Below, in pieces: positions 37,114 to 47,100 of a stretch of DNA of 64,000 nucleotides. The first letter of the stretch is position 1. Each line of letters starts with the position of its first letter. Below the pieces are notes generated by a model. That model saw only the letters and a program-made list of their open reading frames with translations. It had not been told where the DNA came from and did no database searches. The translations under genes were made by a program, and so were the position numbers. Source of the stretch: Terriglobia bacterium (lineage in GTDB: Bacteria > Acidobacteriota > Terriglobia > Terriglobales > Acidobacteriaceae); NCBI GenBank assembly GCA_020072645.1, contig JAIQGK010000009.1, positions 1 through 64,000 of the forward strand, written 5' to 3'.

Positions 37114-37779
37114 CTAAGCCCGCTTCGCCTTCAACTCATTCAGTATGCGGCTGATCTCATCTTCTTTTTCCATCTGGGCAAAACGGTCTTCCACGCTGGC
37201 CGCGTCAGAGGACAACAGCTCCGTTTTGGCCTGGCCAATGGCTTCCTGCCGCATCACTTTATGCTTCATGCGATCAAACGTCGCGCCGTGGTCCGGGCCG
37301 GAGATGCCGGTATGCGCATCAGCGGCCTTGCTCAGCGTGCGGGCGCGGCGGTTCTGCGAAATCAGCAGTTCGCTGCGGGCGCGGGCCTCTTCCAGTTTCT
37401 GCGTGAGCTTGTTGAGCGCATTCTTCAGCGTCTCCACTTGCGCAGTCTGGTCGGCCACCTGCTGGCGGAAATTTTCAGACATCTGCTTGTAATGGAGCGA
37501 GCGTTCAATGGCGGCGCGAGCGAGGTCGTCCTGCTTCTTGCCTACGGCCATTTCCGCTTTGCGACCCCAGTCGGCAATCTTGTCTTCATTCTCTTTCTGC
37601 TTTTTTTCCAGCAGATGCTGGTCCGCCATGGCAATGGCAACCTGCGTCTTCACCTGAAGCAACTGGTTTTCCATGTCCAGGATGACCTGCTTGATCATGA
37701 TTTCCGGGTGCTCAGCTTTGTCTATCAATTCATTTAAGTTTGCCCGGATCAAGGTTGAAACTCTTTCTAGTAATGCCAT
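37114..37779 (-). CDS. PspA/IM30-family membrane-stress protein
   Basis: 221 residues, almost entirely helical coiled coil after LLERVSTLIRANLNELIDKAEHPE, the characteristic N-terminus. ESCRT-III-like proteins of this family bind and shield damaged inner membrane. GGAGGCATT precedes the ATG. It closes the run XRE / NfeD / flotillin / small membrane protein / PspA, 39 bp after the small membrane protein gene. No PspF-type sigma-54 system is visible. Confidence 0.9.
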   Translation of the reverse strand: MALLERVSTLIRANLNELIDKAEHPEIMIKQVILDMENQLLQVKTQVAIAMADQHLLEKKQKENEDKIADWGRKAEMAVGKKQDDLARAAIERSLHYKQMSENFRQQVADQTAQVETLKNALNKLTQKLEEARARSELLISQNRRARTLSKAADAHTGISGPDHGATFDRMKHKVMRQEAIGQAKTELLSSDAASVEDRFAQMEKEDEISRILNELKAKRA

Positions 37780-37818
37780 AATGCCTCCAAAATATTTCGA
37801 CTGCTTTCAAGGGCCGAC

Positions 37819-38016
37819 TTACAAATTCAGATTCCCTGCGCTTATATGGCTGCTGTTGGCGCGTGGCAAACGGCTGCGGCGCGCGCCAGCCGATCCAATC
37901 CATACACCAGCTACAAGTCCCATACCCAGCCAGAAGAGCCAGCTACCGGCCATGAGACCAGCTACGATTCCCAGCACCGCGCCCAGTACCAATCCGATGA
38001 GTGAGACCTTCTTCAT
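37819..38016 (-). CDS. small glycine-rich membrane protein
   Basis: 65 residues with GGAGAAAGGC directly before the ATG. The sequence from about 5 to 45 is one or two membrane helices made of G/A/L repeats (LIGLVLGAVLGIVAGLMAG), followed by a basic tail. It sits between the flotillin and PspA genes, so a membrane-associated partner role is plausible. It resembles YtxH/GlsB-like small proteins only in style. Confidence 0.65.
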   Translation of the reverse strand: MKKVSLIGLVLGAVLGIVAGLMAGSWLFWLGMGLVAGVWIGSAGARRSRLPRANSSHISAGNLNL

Positions 38017-38115
38017 TGCCTTTCTCCATCACGCAACTGCAGTTATTTTTATGCGGCCGGCAAGCTGGCTGCAGTACCACCTTGCCGGACCTTCAGAGAG
38101 CAACCGCTCGACCTG

Positions 38116-39591
38116 TTATGCCTTGCCCGCAGCCCTGGCTTTGCCCGCGGGAGGCTCGTCTCCACCAGGAAGCTCAGGCGAGGGCTTTGGGCCTTTGTCG
38201 CCAATCTGCTTCACCTTGGAGAACAGCTCCGCCATGCTCATGCCAGAGAGTGCTTCAAACAATGCCGGCACTTGCGCGGCGATCTCCGCCATATCGCCGG
38301 TGATTTTACTCATGCCCGCCGAATGACCGTTGCCGGTAGAGACAATGGTTATTTTGTCCACGTTGGCCAGCGGTGACGCCATGGCGCGGACCACTTCCGG
38401 CAACCCGGTAATCAGTTTGTCCACTACCGCCGCCTGGTTATATTCCTGATAGGCTTCAGCCTTGATGTTCATGGCCTTGGCTTCTGCCTCACCTTTTTTG
38501 AAGATGATGTCGGCTTCGGCTTCGCCCTGTAACCGGATGGCATTGGCACGGCCTTCCGCTTCCGCGATGAGGCGTTGCTTTTCGCCTTCCGCAATATTCA
38601 GGACGCGCTGCTTTTCAATCTCCGCCTGTTTCAGCACGGTTGCGATCAGCTCATTCTGGTGGCGCGCGATTTCAGCTTCCTGCACCTTGGTCTGCGCTTC
38701 TCTTTCGATCAGCTGGACCTTGACCTGTTCCGCGATCACCTGCTGTTGCTGAATGTTCTGCTGAATTTCATAGGCCTTGTCAGCTTGCGCCTGCTGCTTC
38801 TTGATCAGCTCAGAATAAGTGGCTTTCTTCACTTCAAGGTCGCGTTGCGCTTCCGCCTGTTTGGCCTGTGAAAGTGTTTCCGCCAGCACGCGCTCCTGGT
38901 CAGCCTGCGCGCGGGCGATTGCGGCGGCCCGTTGCGCTTCCGCTTTTTTGATGGCCGTATCGCGCTCGGCTTCAGCGGCGGCAACGTCGGCGTCGCGCTT
39001 GATGCGGGCAACGTCTGGACGGCCCATGTTGGAGATGTATTCGTTTTTGTCGCGAACTTCCTTGATGGTGAATGAAACAACTTCCAATCCCATCTTGCTC
39101 ATATCGCCAGCGCAAGTGGCGCGCATGCGGTCGCCCACCATCTCAGGCTCTTTTACGATCTGCTCAACGGTGAGCTGGCCGATGATGCCGCGCAAATGGC
39201 CTTCCATCACAAGGCGAATCAGGCCTTCACGCTGTGGCGGCGTCTTGGTAAGAAACTGCTCTGCGCCGGTGCGGATGGAAATGTCATCCGACTTCACTTT
39301 AATCTGCGCCACGGCCTCCACGGTCACGGCGACGCCCTGGTTGGTATAAAGGTCCTGTTGTGGCGCTACATCGAAAGACATCAATTCAAGGGACAACAGT
39401 CGGCAGCTTTCAATGAGCGGCCAGATCACGGTGCCCGCGCCTTTGACTACGCGCGGCGTTTTGCCGCGGCCATATACAAGCAATGCTTCGTTAGGACCAA
39501 CTTTGCGATACAACCGGGCCAGCATGCTGATGACCAGCATGATGGCCAGCACGGCCAAGCCAGCAAAGATTGCAACTGTTTGCCACTCCAT
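38116..39591 (-). CDS. flotillin-like SPFH-domain protein
   Basis: 491 residues from the ATG at 39591, with TAGGAGGATCT immediately upstream. An N-terminal membrane segment (TVAIFAGLAVLAIMLVISM) leads to the SPFH domain (LLVYGRGKTPRVVKGAGT, QDLYTNQGVAVTVEA), then a long Ala/Glu coiled coil with EA-rich repeats and the flotillin C-terminus (LITGLPEVVRAMASPLANVD). Flotillins scaffold ordered membrane domains and commonly pair with NfeD, whose gene is 17 bp upstream. Confidence 0.93.
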   Translation of the reverse strand: MEWQTVAIFAGLAVLAIMLVISMLARLYRKVGPNEALLVYGRGKTPRVVKGAGTVIWPLIESCRLLSLELMSFDVAPQQDLYTNQGVAVTVEAVAQIKVKSDDISIRTGAEQFLTKTPPQREGLIRLVMEGHLRGIIGQLTVEQIVKEPEMVGDRMRATCAGDMSKMGLEVVSFTIKEVRDKNEYISNMGRPDVARIKRDADVAAAEAERDTAIKKAEAQRAAAIARAQADQERVLAETLSQAKQAEAQRDLEVKKATYSELIKKQQAQADKAYEIQQNIQQQQVIAEQVKVQLIEREAQTKVQEAEIARHQNELIATVLKQAEIEKQRVLNIAEGEKQRLIAEAEGRANAIRLQGEAEADIIFKKGEAEAKAMNIKAEAYQEYNQAAVVDKLITGLPEVVRAMASPLANVDKITIVSTGNGHSAGMSKITGDMAEIAAQVPALFEALSGMSMAELFSKVKQIGDKGPKPSPELPGGDEPPAGKARAAGKA

Positions 39592-39608
39592 AGATCCTCC
39601 TAAACCTT

Positions 39609-40223
39609 TCACAGACTCTTCTCCTCTTCCGCCGGCATGACTCCGGCCTTTTCTGCAAGCTCACTCCAGCGGCGCACATACGCTACACCCTGGTCAAAAC
39701 GCGTGACCACAACTTCTTCACCTCGGGCGATCTCGTCGCCTTCTTCACTGCGGGCAGCGCAGGCCTTGCGCGCGCCTTCCTGCACAAAAATGATTTCTCC
39801 GGTGCCACGGCCGCGAATCCTGCCGCTTACCTTGCCCAGCACGCCGACCATTTCAAAGTCCATAGGGTCAAGGCTGGATTCATGCGCCATGAAATATTTG
39901 GCGGCGAAAACAAATACGATTCCCGCGCCAATCGCCCCGGACAAAGTGGAAAGCGCGAGGCCGGCGAACACCCATATGTGGCGCAAATGGACCAGCAGGT
40001 ATCCGGTGCCACCGAACCACGCCAGAAAAACGGAGATCGTCATGGGATTGAAAATGCCAAAGCTTGAGTGATGCGAGCCGCTGCCGGCGTGGCCCGCTCC
40101 GTGTCCGCCATGAAAATGATGCGGCACATGAAGATGGAAATGCAGCGTGCCGCTCAAAAAAGAGAACGCGGTATAGGCAAAACCCACGACAAAACAGATC
40201 AGATAGAAAGTTTCCCAGTTCAT
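39609..40223 (-). CDS. NfeD-like membrane protein with His-rich loop
   Basis: 204 residues. The first membrane helix (about 7-25) is followed by a striking His/Gly-rich loop (about 27-55, with HFHLHVPHHFHGGHG and SHHSS), more helices (about 60-112) and a C-terminal OB-like soluble domain (VGVLGKVSGRIRGRGTGEII). The NfeD C-terminal domain partners flotillins. The His-rich loop could bind Ni, Zn or Cu, which is inference. GAGGT precedes the ATG. Confidence 0.82.
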   Translation of the reverse strand: MNWETFYLICFVVGFAYTAFSFLSGTLHFHLHVPHHFHGGHGAGHAGSGSHHSSFGIFNPMTISVFLAWFGGTGYLLVHLRHIWVFAGLALSTLSGAIGAGIVFVFAAKYFMAHESSLDPMDFEMVGVLGKVSGRIRGRGTGEIIFVQEGARKACAARSEEGDEIARGEEVVVTRFDQGVAYVRRWSELAEKAGVMPAEEEKSL

Positions 40224-40285
40224 CGTTTTACCTCGTTCAACCTCACGTTACTCAACGTCATCTCGCTCGGCGTTATCCCGCTCAC

Positions 40286-40786
40286 TTATGCCTCGCTCAT
40301 TACCGGGGCGATCTTCTGCTGCTGTGGACGCAACACATGCAGCAGCTTTTCCGCCAGTTCCGGCGTTTCCAAAATCGCTTCCATCAACACCAGACAGCTA
40401 CGCGAATCCTTGTGCTTGGCCAGGTTGAGCAGCGCGCGGCTTACCGGCGGATCGCGGCGGAAACGCTCCGCGCCCTGAATCAGCCAGAGATCGAGCGTGT
40501 CTTCCGCGGCGCTCACGTCCGATATGAGTTCATTGTGGAAGCCTTCAGGATCGTCAACCAGATATCCGGGATGGACGTTGAAGAATTTTGCCAGCAGCAG
40601 GCGCGTCTTGTTGGTCAGGTGCGGACGCGCGCCATTCTCAATTTGCGAGAGATAGCTCTGGCTGATCTTCATTTTGAGGTCGCGAGCGACGGCTTTCACC
40701 ACTTCCTGCTGCGTCATCTCGCGACCGAAGCCGCGAAGATTGCCTTCCATCAGCCTCAGGTAACGTAATTTTTCGCCAAGCTTCAT
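40286..40786 (-). CDS. XRE-family transcriptional regulator
   Basis: 166 residues. The N-terminal helix-turn-helix (about 2-70) has LGEKLRYLRLMEG, MTQQEVVKAVA and SQSYLSQIENGARPHLTNKTRLLLAKFFNVHPGYL in outline. A helical C-terminal domain (about 85-160) has no known ligand motif. It is the first gene of the NfeD/flotillin/PspA run and carries an inverted repeat over its own start, so autorepression and control of the operon are likely. Confidence 0.85.
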   Translation of the reverse strand: MKLGEKLRYLRLMEGNLRGFGREMTQQEVVKAVARDLKMKISQSYLSQIENGARPHLTNKTRLLLAKFFNVHPGYLVDDPEGFHNELISDVSAAEDTLDLWLIQGAERFRRDPPVSRALLNLAKHKDSRSCLVLMEAILETPELAEKLLHVLRPQQQKIAPVMSEA

Positions 40787-40825
40787 ATCGCTAATCGCAA
40801 TAATAATATTTCAATTTGCGATATG
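40784..40825 (-). promoter_or_regulatory. candidate XRE operator at its own promoter
   Basis: CATATCG (40784-40790) and CGATATG (40819-40825) form an inverted pair, and inside it ATCGCAA (40794-40800) and TTGCGAT (40816-40822) form a second perfect 7-bp pair. The A/T-rich interior (AATAATATT) would suit a -10 region. The element includes the start codon. From here to 41006 only a triple ACGGAGGAA repeat (40954-40980) is seen. Confidence 0.5.
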
Positions 40826-41005
40826 CGTCAAGAAGAATTTTGACTTAGGTCTTGGCTGATCGAAAAAACAATATAACTACATTAGAATCTAGTACTTATG
40901 TTCATCAAGAAATCGCACCACAAACTGTCTAAGGAATCAAAAAACCTTTGAAACACGGAGGAACGGAGGAAACGGAGGAAAAATTGGATGTCCTCGCAAC
41001 TCACC

Positions 41006-43756
41006 TCATTCATGCCGCAGGGCAATCATTGGATCGATTCGGGAGGCCTTCCGCGCGGGCAGGCAACCGGCAACCAAAGCTGAGATGAGCAGAGTGCCAA
41101 TTGCGAAGACCATTGCTAATGGATCGTTAGGCTTCATGCGGAACAGAAAAGACTTGAGAAATTGTGATGTCGCAAAAGCAGTTGGTACGCTGAGCGCAAG
41201 GCCCACGGCGGCAAGCACGCAGACTTCACTCAAGACCATCCAGATCACTGCGCCACGCGGGGCTCCGAGCGCCATGCGAATGCCAATCTCGCTGGTACGG
41301 CGAGCGACATTGTAAGAAACCGTACCGTAGAGACCCACGCACGCGATGATCAGTGCGAGAACGGCGAAGGCGGTGCACAGCTTTGCGAAGACAATCTCCT
41401 GGTTAATTGTCTGGTTAATGTCCTCCACCTGGGTCCTGATGTCTGTGACCGGCACACGCGCGTCTGTCTGGTGCACAATTTCGCGTACCGTATTTACAAG
41501 CGCAAGCGGATTTCCTGCCGTGCGCAGTTCGTAGACCATCTGGCGAGGCGGCGGAGCACCTTGATTGTACGGAATGTATACAACCGGCGGAGCATTGCTT
41601 TTCAGTTCGCCATATTGTGCGTTCCGGGCCACGCCGACGATCTCCATGTCGCGAAGGCCGGTTCCCAAGAGGAGGTGCTGGCCCAGCGGATTCTGATCAC
41701 CGAAGTTTACCCTGGCAAATAACTCGCTCACGACTGCAACCGGCGTGGAGCCGGATTGGTCGCGCTCTTCGATTTCGCGCCCGGCCAGAATAGGAATCTG
41801 CATGGTTTTTAAGAAGTCGTAGCCAATGAATAAAATACGCGTGGCTGGATCCGGCGGGGCGCCGTTCACGGTGATCTTATAGCCAGTGCCAGCCGTGATC
41901 AGAGAAGCCTGCGACAGGCTCACATTTCGCACACCTGGGACTGTGCTGAATCTCTTTTGCAGGTCGCCGTAGAAGGTTGAAATCTCCGGGTCCTTGTGGC
42001 CGGCCTTGCGGGCGTCCAGCTCGAACAACAACACGTTTTCGCGATTGAAGCCAACCTCAACCGACTGCAGTTTCTTGAGCGTCCTGACAAAAAGCCCGGC
42101 GGCAACCAGCATCAGCAATGACAAGGCGATCTGCGACACCACCAGCGCCTGGCTCAGGCTGAAGCGCATTCGGGAACGTGCATCGGTGGACCGCAGCTTC
42201 TTGAGCGCGGGCACCACGTCCACACGGGTTAACGGGAGCGCTGGAGCCAAACCAAACAGTATCCCGGTCAGAAGCGCGAGCGCCGCAGTCACACTCAGTA
42301 CATGCCAGTTCAAATTCGCATGCAGAGTAAAATCCGTTTGGCCGTTGGCCAGCAGCACAGTCAGAAAGCGGATGCCCCAAACGGCGATGAAGACTCCCAG
42401 GATTCCGCCGAGAGAGGCGAGCAAGACACTCTCCGTTAGCAGTTGCCGGACCAAGCGAAGCCGGCCTGCGCCCAGGCTCAGCCGCAGAGCCATCTCGCCT
42501 CTTCGCGCGGTGGCACGAGCCAGCAACAGGCTGGCGATATTGGAGCAGGCAATGGCCAGAATCAGTCCCACCAGCGCCATCAAAACGTACAGCGGCTTCG
42601 AGTAGCGGCGACGCAACGCTTCCACGCCGCCCGCGCCTTCCTGCACAACGAGCGAGGGCAGTATCTCCCGTTCCCGCTCATTCGTTACCGTGCTCTCCAC
42701 CCATTGGCGGAATTGCGGTGCAAGAGCAGCCTGCGCTTGCTCGCGGCTTACTCCAGGACGCAGGCGTGCCATGATCTCAATCCAATAGAAATTTTGATCG
42801 AGATACCACTTCGGCTTGGTGCCGTACGGATCGGCAGCTTCAATGGATACGCCCGAGCGCATGGGAAGATAAACGTCTGGCGCGGTTGAGGGGTCCACGC
42901 CGAAAAATTCAGGCGGCGTAACCCCCACCACCATTGCAGGAACATTGTTGATGAGAATGGTTTGCCCGGCAGCGTTCGCCGGCCCGCCATAGTGTCTTTC
43001 ACTGAACCTCAGACTCACCACAGCGACCAGAGGTGATCCCACTTGATCGTCGCCGGAAACAATCATGCGCCCAGTAGCAGGCCGGACTCCAAGACCGCTG
43101 AAGTAATCTCCGGACACATATTCACCCATGACGATGACCGCCTGCCCTTTTGCCATCACGTCGAGTTCATGCGCGGGATGGTAGGCGAAGATGCTCGAGA
43201 ACAGCGAATCGTTTTTCTGGAAAAGTTCAAAAGCAGGGTACGGAAAGATTCCGGCGACGACACCCAACTTGTCATCATCATATGTGGTGCCGCTCATGGT
43301 GTGGAGCACAGAAGGGCGCCTCACTCCTCCCTGCCAGCGTGACGGGCCGTGCCACTGTAAGATCACCAGAGACGAGGGATCGCTGACCGGAAGCGAGCGC
43401 AGCATGATGGCGTCCATAAAGCTGTAGATCGCAGTGTTGGCACCGATTCCCAGCGCCAGTGACAGAATCGCCAGAGTGCTGAAAATCTTGCTCGCCCACA
43501 TCACGCGTAGCGCGTAGCGAAGGTCCTGAACGAACTGCTCGAACCGCGTCCAGATCCAGACCGCGCGGACGTGCTCCTGCACGAGAGTCACATTGCCAAT
43601 CTCGCGGTGCGCGTCCCATTTTGCCTGCTCCGGCGCAATGCCTTCCTGTTCACGTTCCGCGGCTTCTTCTTCCAGATGGAACTGCAGCTCCTCCTGAATT
43701 TCAGCTTCTTTGCGGCGACGCTGTGACAGCCAGATGAATTTGCGGACGAATGACAT
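41006..43756 (-). CDS. MacB/FtsX-type ABC permease of the ADOP family
   Basis: 916 residues. The N-terminal permease-prefix domain (FVRKFIWLSQRRRKEAEIQEE region) is followed by a membrane helix, a MacB-like periplasmic core, FtsX helices (LYVLMALVGLILAIACSNIASLLLARATARRGEMALRLSLGA in outline), a second core and a second FtsX unit (RTSEIGIRMALGAPRGAVIW). There is no ATPase in the gene or next to it, which is typical of acidobacterial orphan duplicated permeases. The start lies one base after the padR stop, with AGGAGG inside the padR end. Confidence 0.9.
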   Translation of the reverse strand: MSFVRKFIWLSQRRRKEAEIQEELQFHLEEEAAEREQEGIAPEQAKWDAHREIGNVTLVQEHVRAVWIWTRFEQFVQDLRYALRVMWASKIFSTLAILSLALGIGANTAIYSFMDAIMLRSLPVSDPSSLVILQWHGPSRWQGGVRRPSVLHTMSGTTYDDDKLGVVAGIFPYPAFELFQKNDSLFSSIFAYHPAHELDVMAKGQAVIVMGEYVSGDYFSGLGVRPATGRMIVSGDDQVGSPLVAVVSLRFSERHYGGPANAAGQTILINNVPAMVVGVTPPEFFGVDPSTAPDVYLPMRSGVSIEAADPYGTKPKWYLDQNFYWIEIMARLRPGVSREQAQAALAPQFRQWVESTVTNEREREILPSLVVQEGAGGVEALRRRYSKPLYVLMALVGLILAIACSNIASLLLARATARRGEMALRLSLGAGRLRLVRQLLTESVLLASLGGILGVFIAVWGIRFLTVLLANGQTDFTLHANLNWHVLSVTAALALLTGILFGLAPALPLTRVDVVPALKKLRSTDARSRMRFSLSQALVVSQIALSLLMLVAAGLFVRTLKKLQSVEVGFNRENVLLFELDARKAGHKDPEISTFYGDLQKRFSTVPGVRNVSLSQASLITAGTGYKITVNGAPPDPATRILFIGYDFLKTMQIPILAGREIEERDQSGSTPVAVVSELFARVNFGDQNPLGQHLLLGTGLRDMEIVGVARNAQYGELKSNAPPVVYIPYNQGAPPPRQMVYELRTAGNPLALVNTVREIVHQTDARVPVTDIRTQVEDINQTINQEIVFAKLCTAFAVLALIIACVGLYGTVSYNVARRTSEIGIRMALGAPRGAVIWMVLSEVCVLAAVGLALSVPTAFATSQFLKSFLFRMKPNDPLAMVFAIGTLLISALVAGCLPARKASRIDPMIALRHE

Positions 43757-43757
43757 A

Positions 43758-44111
43758 TCACGCCTCCTGATCTCCAGGGCTCAAGATCAAGCCCATGGCG
43801 CGGGCAAAGGCCCGCCATTTCGAATGCTCACTGGCGAGCTGTTTGCGTCCGAGCGCCGTTAGTTTGTAAAACTTGGCCCGCTTTCCCTTGTCAGAAAGTT
43901 CCCACGAGGACGCGATCCAGCCTTTGGCTTCCAACCGGTGCAGAGCCGGATACAAAGAGCCAGTTTCGACCTGGAGCAATTCTTCAGAGGTTCGCTGGAT
44001 GTGTTTAGCGATAGCGTGGCCATGCGCGGGACCGGCCAGCAGTGTGCGAAGGATGAGAAGGTCGAGCGTGCCTTGCAAAAGTTCTACTCGTGATGGCGGT
44101 TTTGGAGGCAT
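43758..44111 (-). CDS. PadR-family transcriptional regulator
   Basis: 117 residues with the PadR winged helix: LLQGTLDLLILRTLLAGPAHG (about 9-29), IAKHIQRTSEELLQVETGSLYPALHRLEAKGWI, then YKLTALGRKQL. It is coupled to the ADOP permease downstream. A perfect 9-bp inverted repeat straddles its likely promoter. No ligand-binding extension is visible; the short dimerisation helix is typical of subfamily 2. Confidence 0.92.
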   Translation of the reverse strand: MPPKPPSRVELLQGTLDLLILRTLLAGPAHGHAIAKHIQRTSEELLQVETGSLYPALHRLEAKGWIASSWELSDKGKRAKFYKLTALGRKQLASEHSKWRAFARAMGLILSPGDQEA

Positions 44112-44112
44112 T

Positions 44113-44152
44113 GTGTAGACATACTACTACATGTTGTATAGACTGTCTACAC
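44113..44152 (-). promoter_or_regulatory. candidate PadR operator
   Basis: GTGTAGACA (44113-44121) and TGTCTACAC (44144-44152) are perfect 9-bp arms with a 22-base spacer that is itself a near palindrome (TACTACATGTTGTATA). It begins two bases from the padR start codon and would cover the promoter. Confidence 0.6.
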
Positions 44153-44190
44153 ATTATTGGCTGTTTACCTGCCGAGCCTTGAAACAACTT

Positions 44191-47100
44191 TTAAAACTTG
44201 AAACGAAGCGCCAGTTCCACGTTGCGCGAGCTGCCGCCGCCGAGGAATGGATTGCCGGTACCAACGTCCGGCGTGGCCGTTACAGGAAGAAATCCGATTC
44301 CGTGTCCAGTGGCATCGAGACCGTTCTGCGCAAAATCAACGCCGAAATTCGGCCACAGCGGGTTGGCAAAGTTGGGATGATTAAAGAGGTTGTAAATATT
44401 GAGTCGCAACTGCATGGCAATGCGCTCAGTGAGCTTGGAGTCTTTGGCCAGGCTGAAATCAAAGTTCTTGAAGTCCGGTCCGACAAAAGCGTTGCGGCCA
44501 AGATTGCCAAAGTGCTGGTTGCCGTTGCAACCGTCGAGCGTTGCATTGATGTTGCAGGGGACCTGAAACGCGGCCAGATTCAGAATTTGGTTTGGCAGTT
44601 TGGTGCCGGTGAATGGATTTCCGACGATGTCCGGCCGGCCGAAGAACTCGCCGCTGCCGTTGAAGTCGCCTTCAAAAAGGTAGCTCACATTGAATGGCTG
44701 CCCGGCGGCGAGACTGAGAACGCCATCAAGCGCCCATCCGTTGGTGAGCCAGTGCATGGTATCCGATGAAGGCAATTGATACGTGAAGGTCCAGCTGAGA
44801 TGGTGGCGCATATCAAAATTGGAACTGGCGCGTTCACGGTCGGGAGCAAAACTGTTGTCCGGCTGCGTTGCGTTGGGAACGTAATCCTGGCCGTCGCTGG
44901 CGTTATCAATGGAATGTGACCAGGTGTAATTCACGCTGGAAGACAAACGATGCCAGTCGCGAAAGCGCAACGACATCTGCAGCGAGTTATAACTGCTGCT
45001 GGCCGAAGACTGGAACTGGTTGACGTAGATCAACGACGGAAATAACGAAGTGCCGGTAGCCGGATTGATCTGGTTGATATCGATATAACGGAAGAGCTTG
45101 CGCCCCTGCGAGCCCACATAGCCCACTTGCAGCGCGACCTTGGGAGACAATTCCTGCTGCAAATTTAAGTTCATGACATGAATGTAAGGCGTTCGCAATT
45201 TTTGATCCACGGTGAAAACATCCGTCGCCGCAAAACTTGTGGGATCGAACACCGGCACGCCCGGCTGGATCGTGCTGGCAGGAGAGAAGCTGAACGTGAT
45301 GGGATCAGGTCCGACTCCGTTATAAGCCGGGCCGGAATTGAAGGTGTTGAAAGGCAGCTGGCCAACAAAGAAGTCCTGCGAAAAAGCGTCGTAATACATG
45401 CCCCAGCCGGCGCGGATGATGGTCTTGCCGTTGCCATGAGCGTCCCAGGCAATGCTGGCGCGCGGCGCGAAATTGTTCAGGTCGCGGGGATACAGTTGCT
45501 TGACGGTATTCACGTTTCCGGAAGAGTCAATCAGGCTGAAACGGTTCTTCTCTTCCCCGATCACGCCAAAATATTCCCAGCGCACGCCGTAACTCAGAGT
45601 TATGCGCTGGGAGAAGCGGAACGTATCCTGAAGGTAGAACGAGTGATTATTTTCAAACGTCTGGCGGGAAGAATTGCCCTGTGCCTGCCTGCCGCTGGAA
45701 GGCGTGCCAGCGATGAAAGATTTGAGGTCATCGAAGCTAAGCTTGCCGCGATAACCACTGTCAAAGAAGCCATCCACAAAAGTGCGGCGGAATTCATAAC
45801 CGAATTTCCAGTTGTGCTTGCCCGCGGCCCAGGTGAAATTGTCATTGAATTGCGTATTGGAATCCGTGCGTCCGCGCGGGACTGAAGTGTTTGCGCCCAG
45901 CGGCGCAAATCCGGAAACGTTGATGGAAGGAAGACCGAAATCCTGCTTCGTGGTACCCATGTTGAGCCCGATGCTCGACGGATCAAACGTGCTGTCTTCC
46001 GGGCCAAAAGTCTCATGGAAGCGGTTGTAGCCAAAGCGGATTTCCGTGAGCAAATGCGGGTTGAAAATATGCGTGTGCGAGAGTGAAACAATATTGACGC
46101 GCGTGGGAGTCACCGTGTTGAAGCCGGGCAGAATGCCTCCGCCAACCAGCGCCAGCGGAAAACTCTGGTCGCTATCGCCAAAATAGTAGCGGCCCGTGAG
46201 CAGATCATTCTCACTGAAGCGATGATCAATCTTGGCAATCATACTGTCCACGCGATTGTTGGCTTTATCTGAAGTCACCAGGCTTCCATCAGGACTGGTA
46301 GTCGTGGGCCATGGGTTCCGCGCCAGCAGGTTGGCGATTACCGGGTTCACGACTCCACCGTTGGCGGCGATTGCGGCGTTCAAGTCAGCCTGCGTTGGCA
46401 CGGTGGCGACAGTGGGAATGCCTACGCCTTCGCGCTGACCTTCATACGACACGAACCAGAATGTCTTGTCCTGCTTGAACGGTCCGCCCAGTGAGAAGCC
46501 GAACTGGTTATTGTGAAACACATTCTGTGGCGCTGGTTTGGGGTTAAAGAAATTGCGCGCGTCGAGCCCGTTGTTGCGGAAGTATTCATACGCCGTGCCG
46601 TGCAGCGAATTGGTCCCGGACTTGGTAACAATATTCACCGTGGCGCCGGAGCTGCGTCCAAACTCAGCCTCTGTGGCGTTAATCACGGAAACTTCCTGCA
46701 GCGCGTCCATGGGCAGGATGGTGGCGGGCGTTCCGAACACTCCGCCCTGATTGATCGCCGGCAGGTTGCGATAACCGTCATTCATGTCTGTGCCATCGAG
46801 CAGGTAATTGTTGGAGCGTCCACGGTTGCCGTTGATGCTGAATAGGCCAAAAGAACCGGGCGAATCGGCCACGCCTGAAGGATCGCCGCCAGAGCCGGGC
46901 ACCATGACCAGCAGTTTCGTAAAGTCGCGACCGCTGACCGGCAGTTCGTTAAACTGTTCCGCGTCCAGCGTTGCGCCCAGCGTGTCCTGCACGGTATTCA
47001 CCAGCGGCGACTCCTGGGTAACAACCACGGTTTCTCCAACGCCGCCCAGCGAAAGCTGCACGTTGACTTCCTGGCTGGACGATACCGCCACTCGCACGCC

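Noticed and set aside
40064-40768. 234-codon plus-strand frame across the XRE gene and the NfeD start
   Set aside because: It is antisense to two well-supported genes and to the gap between them.
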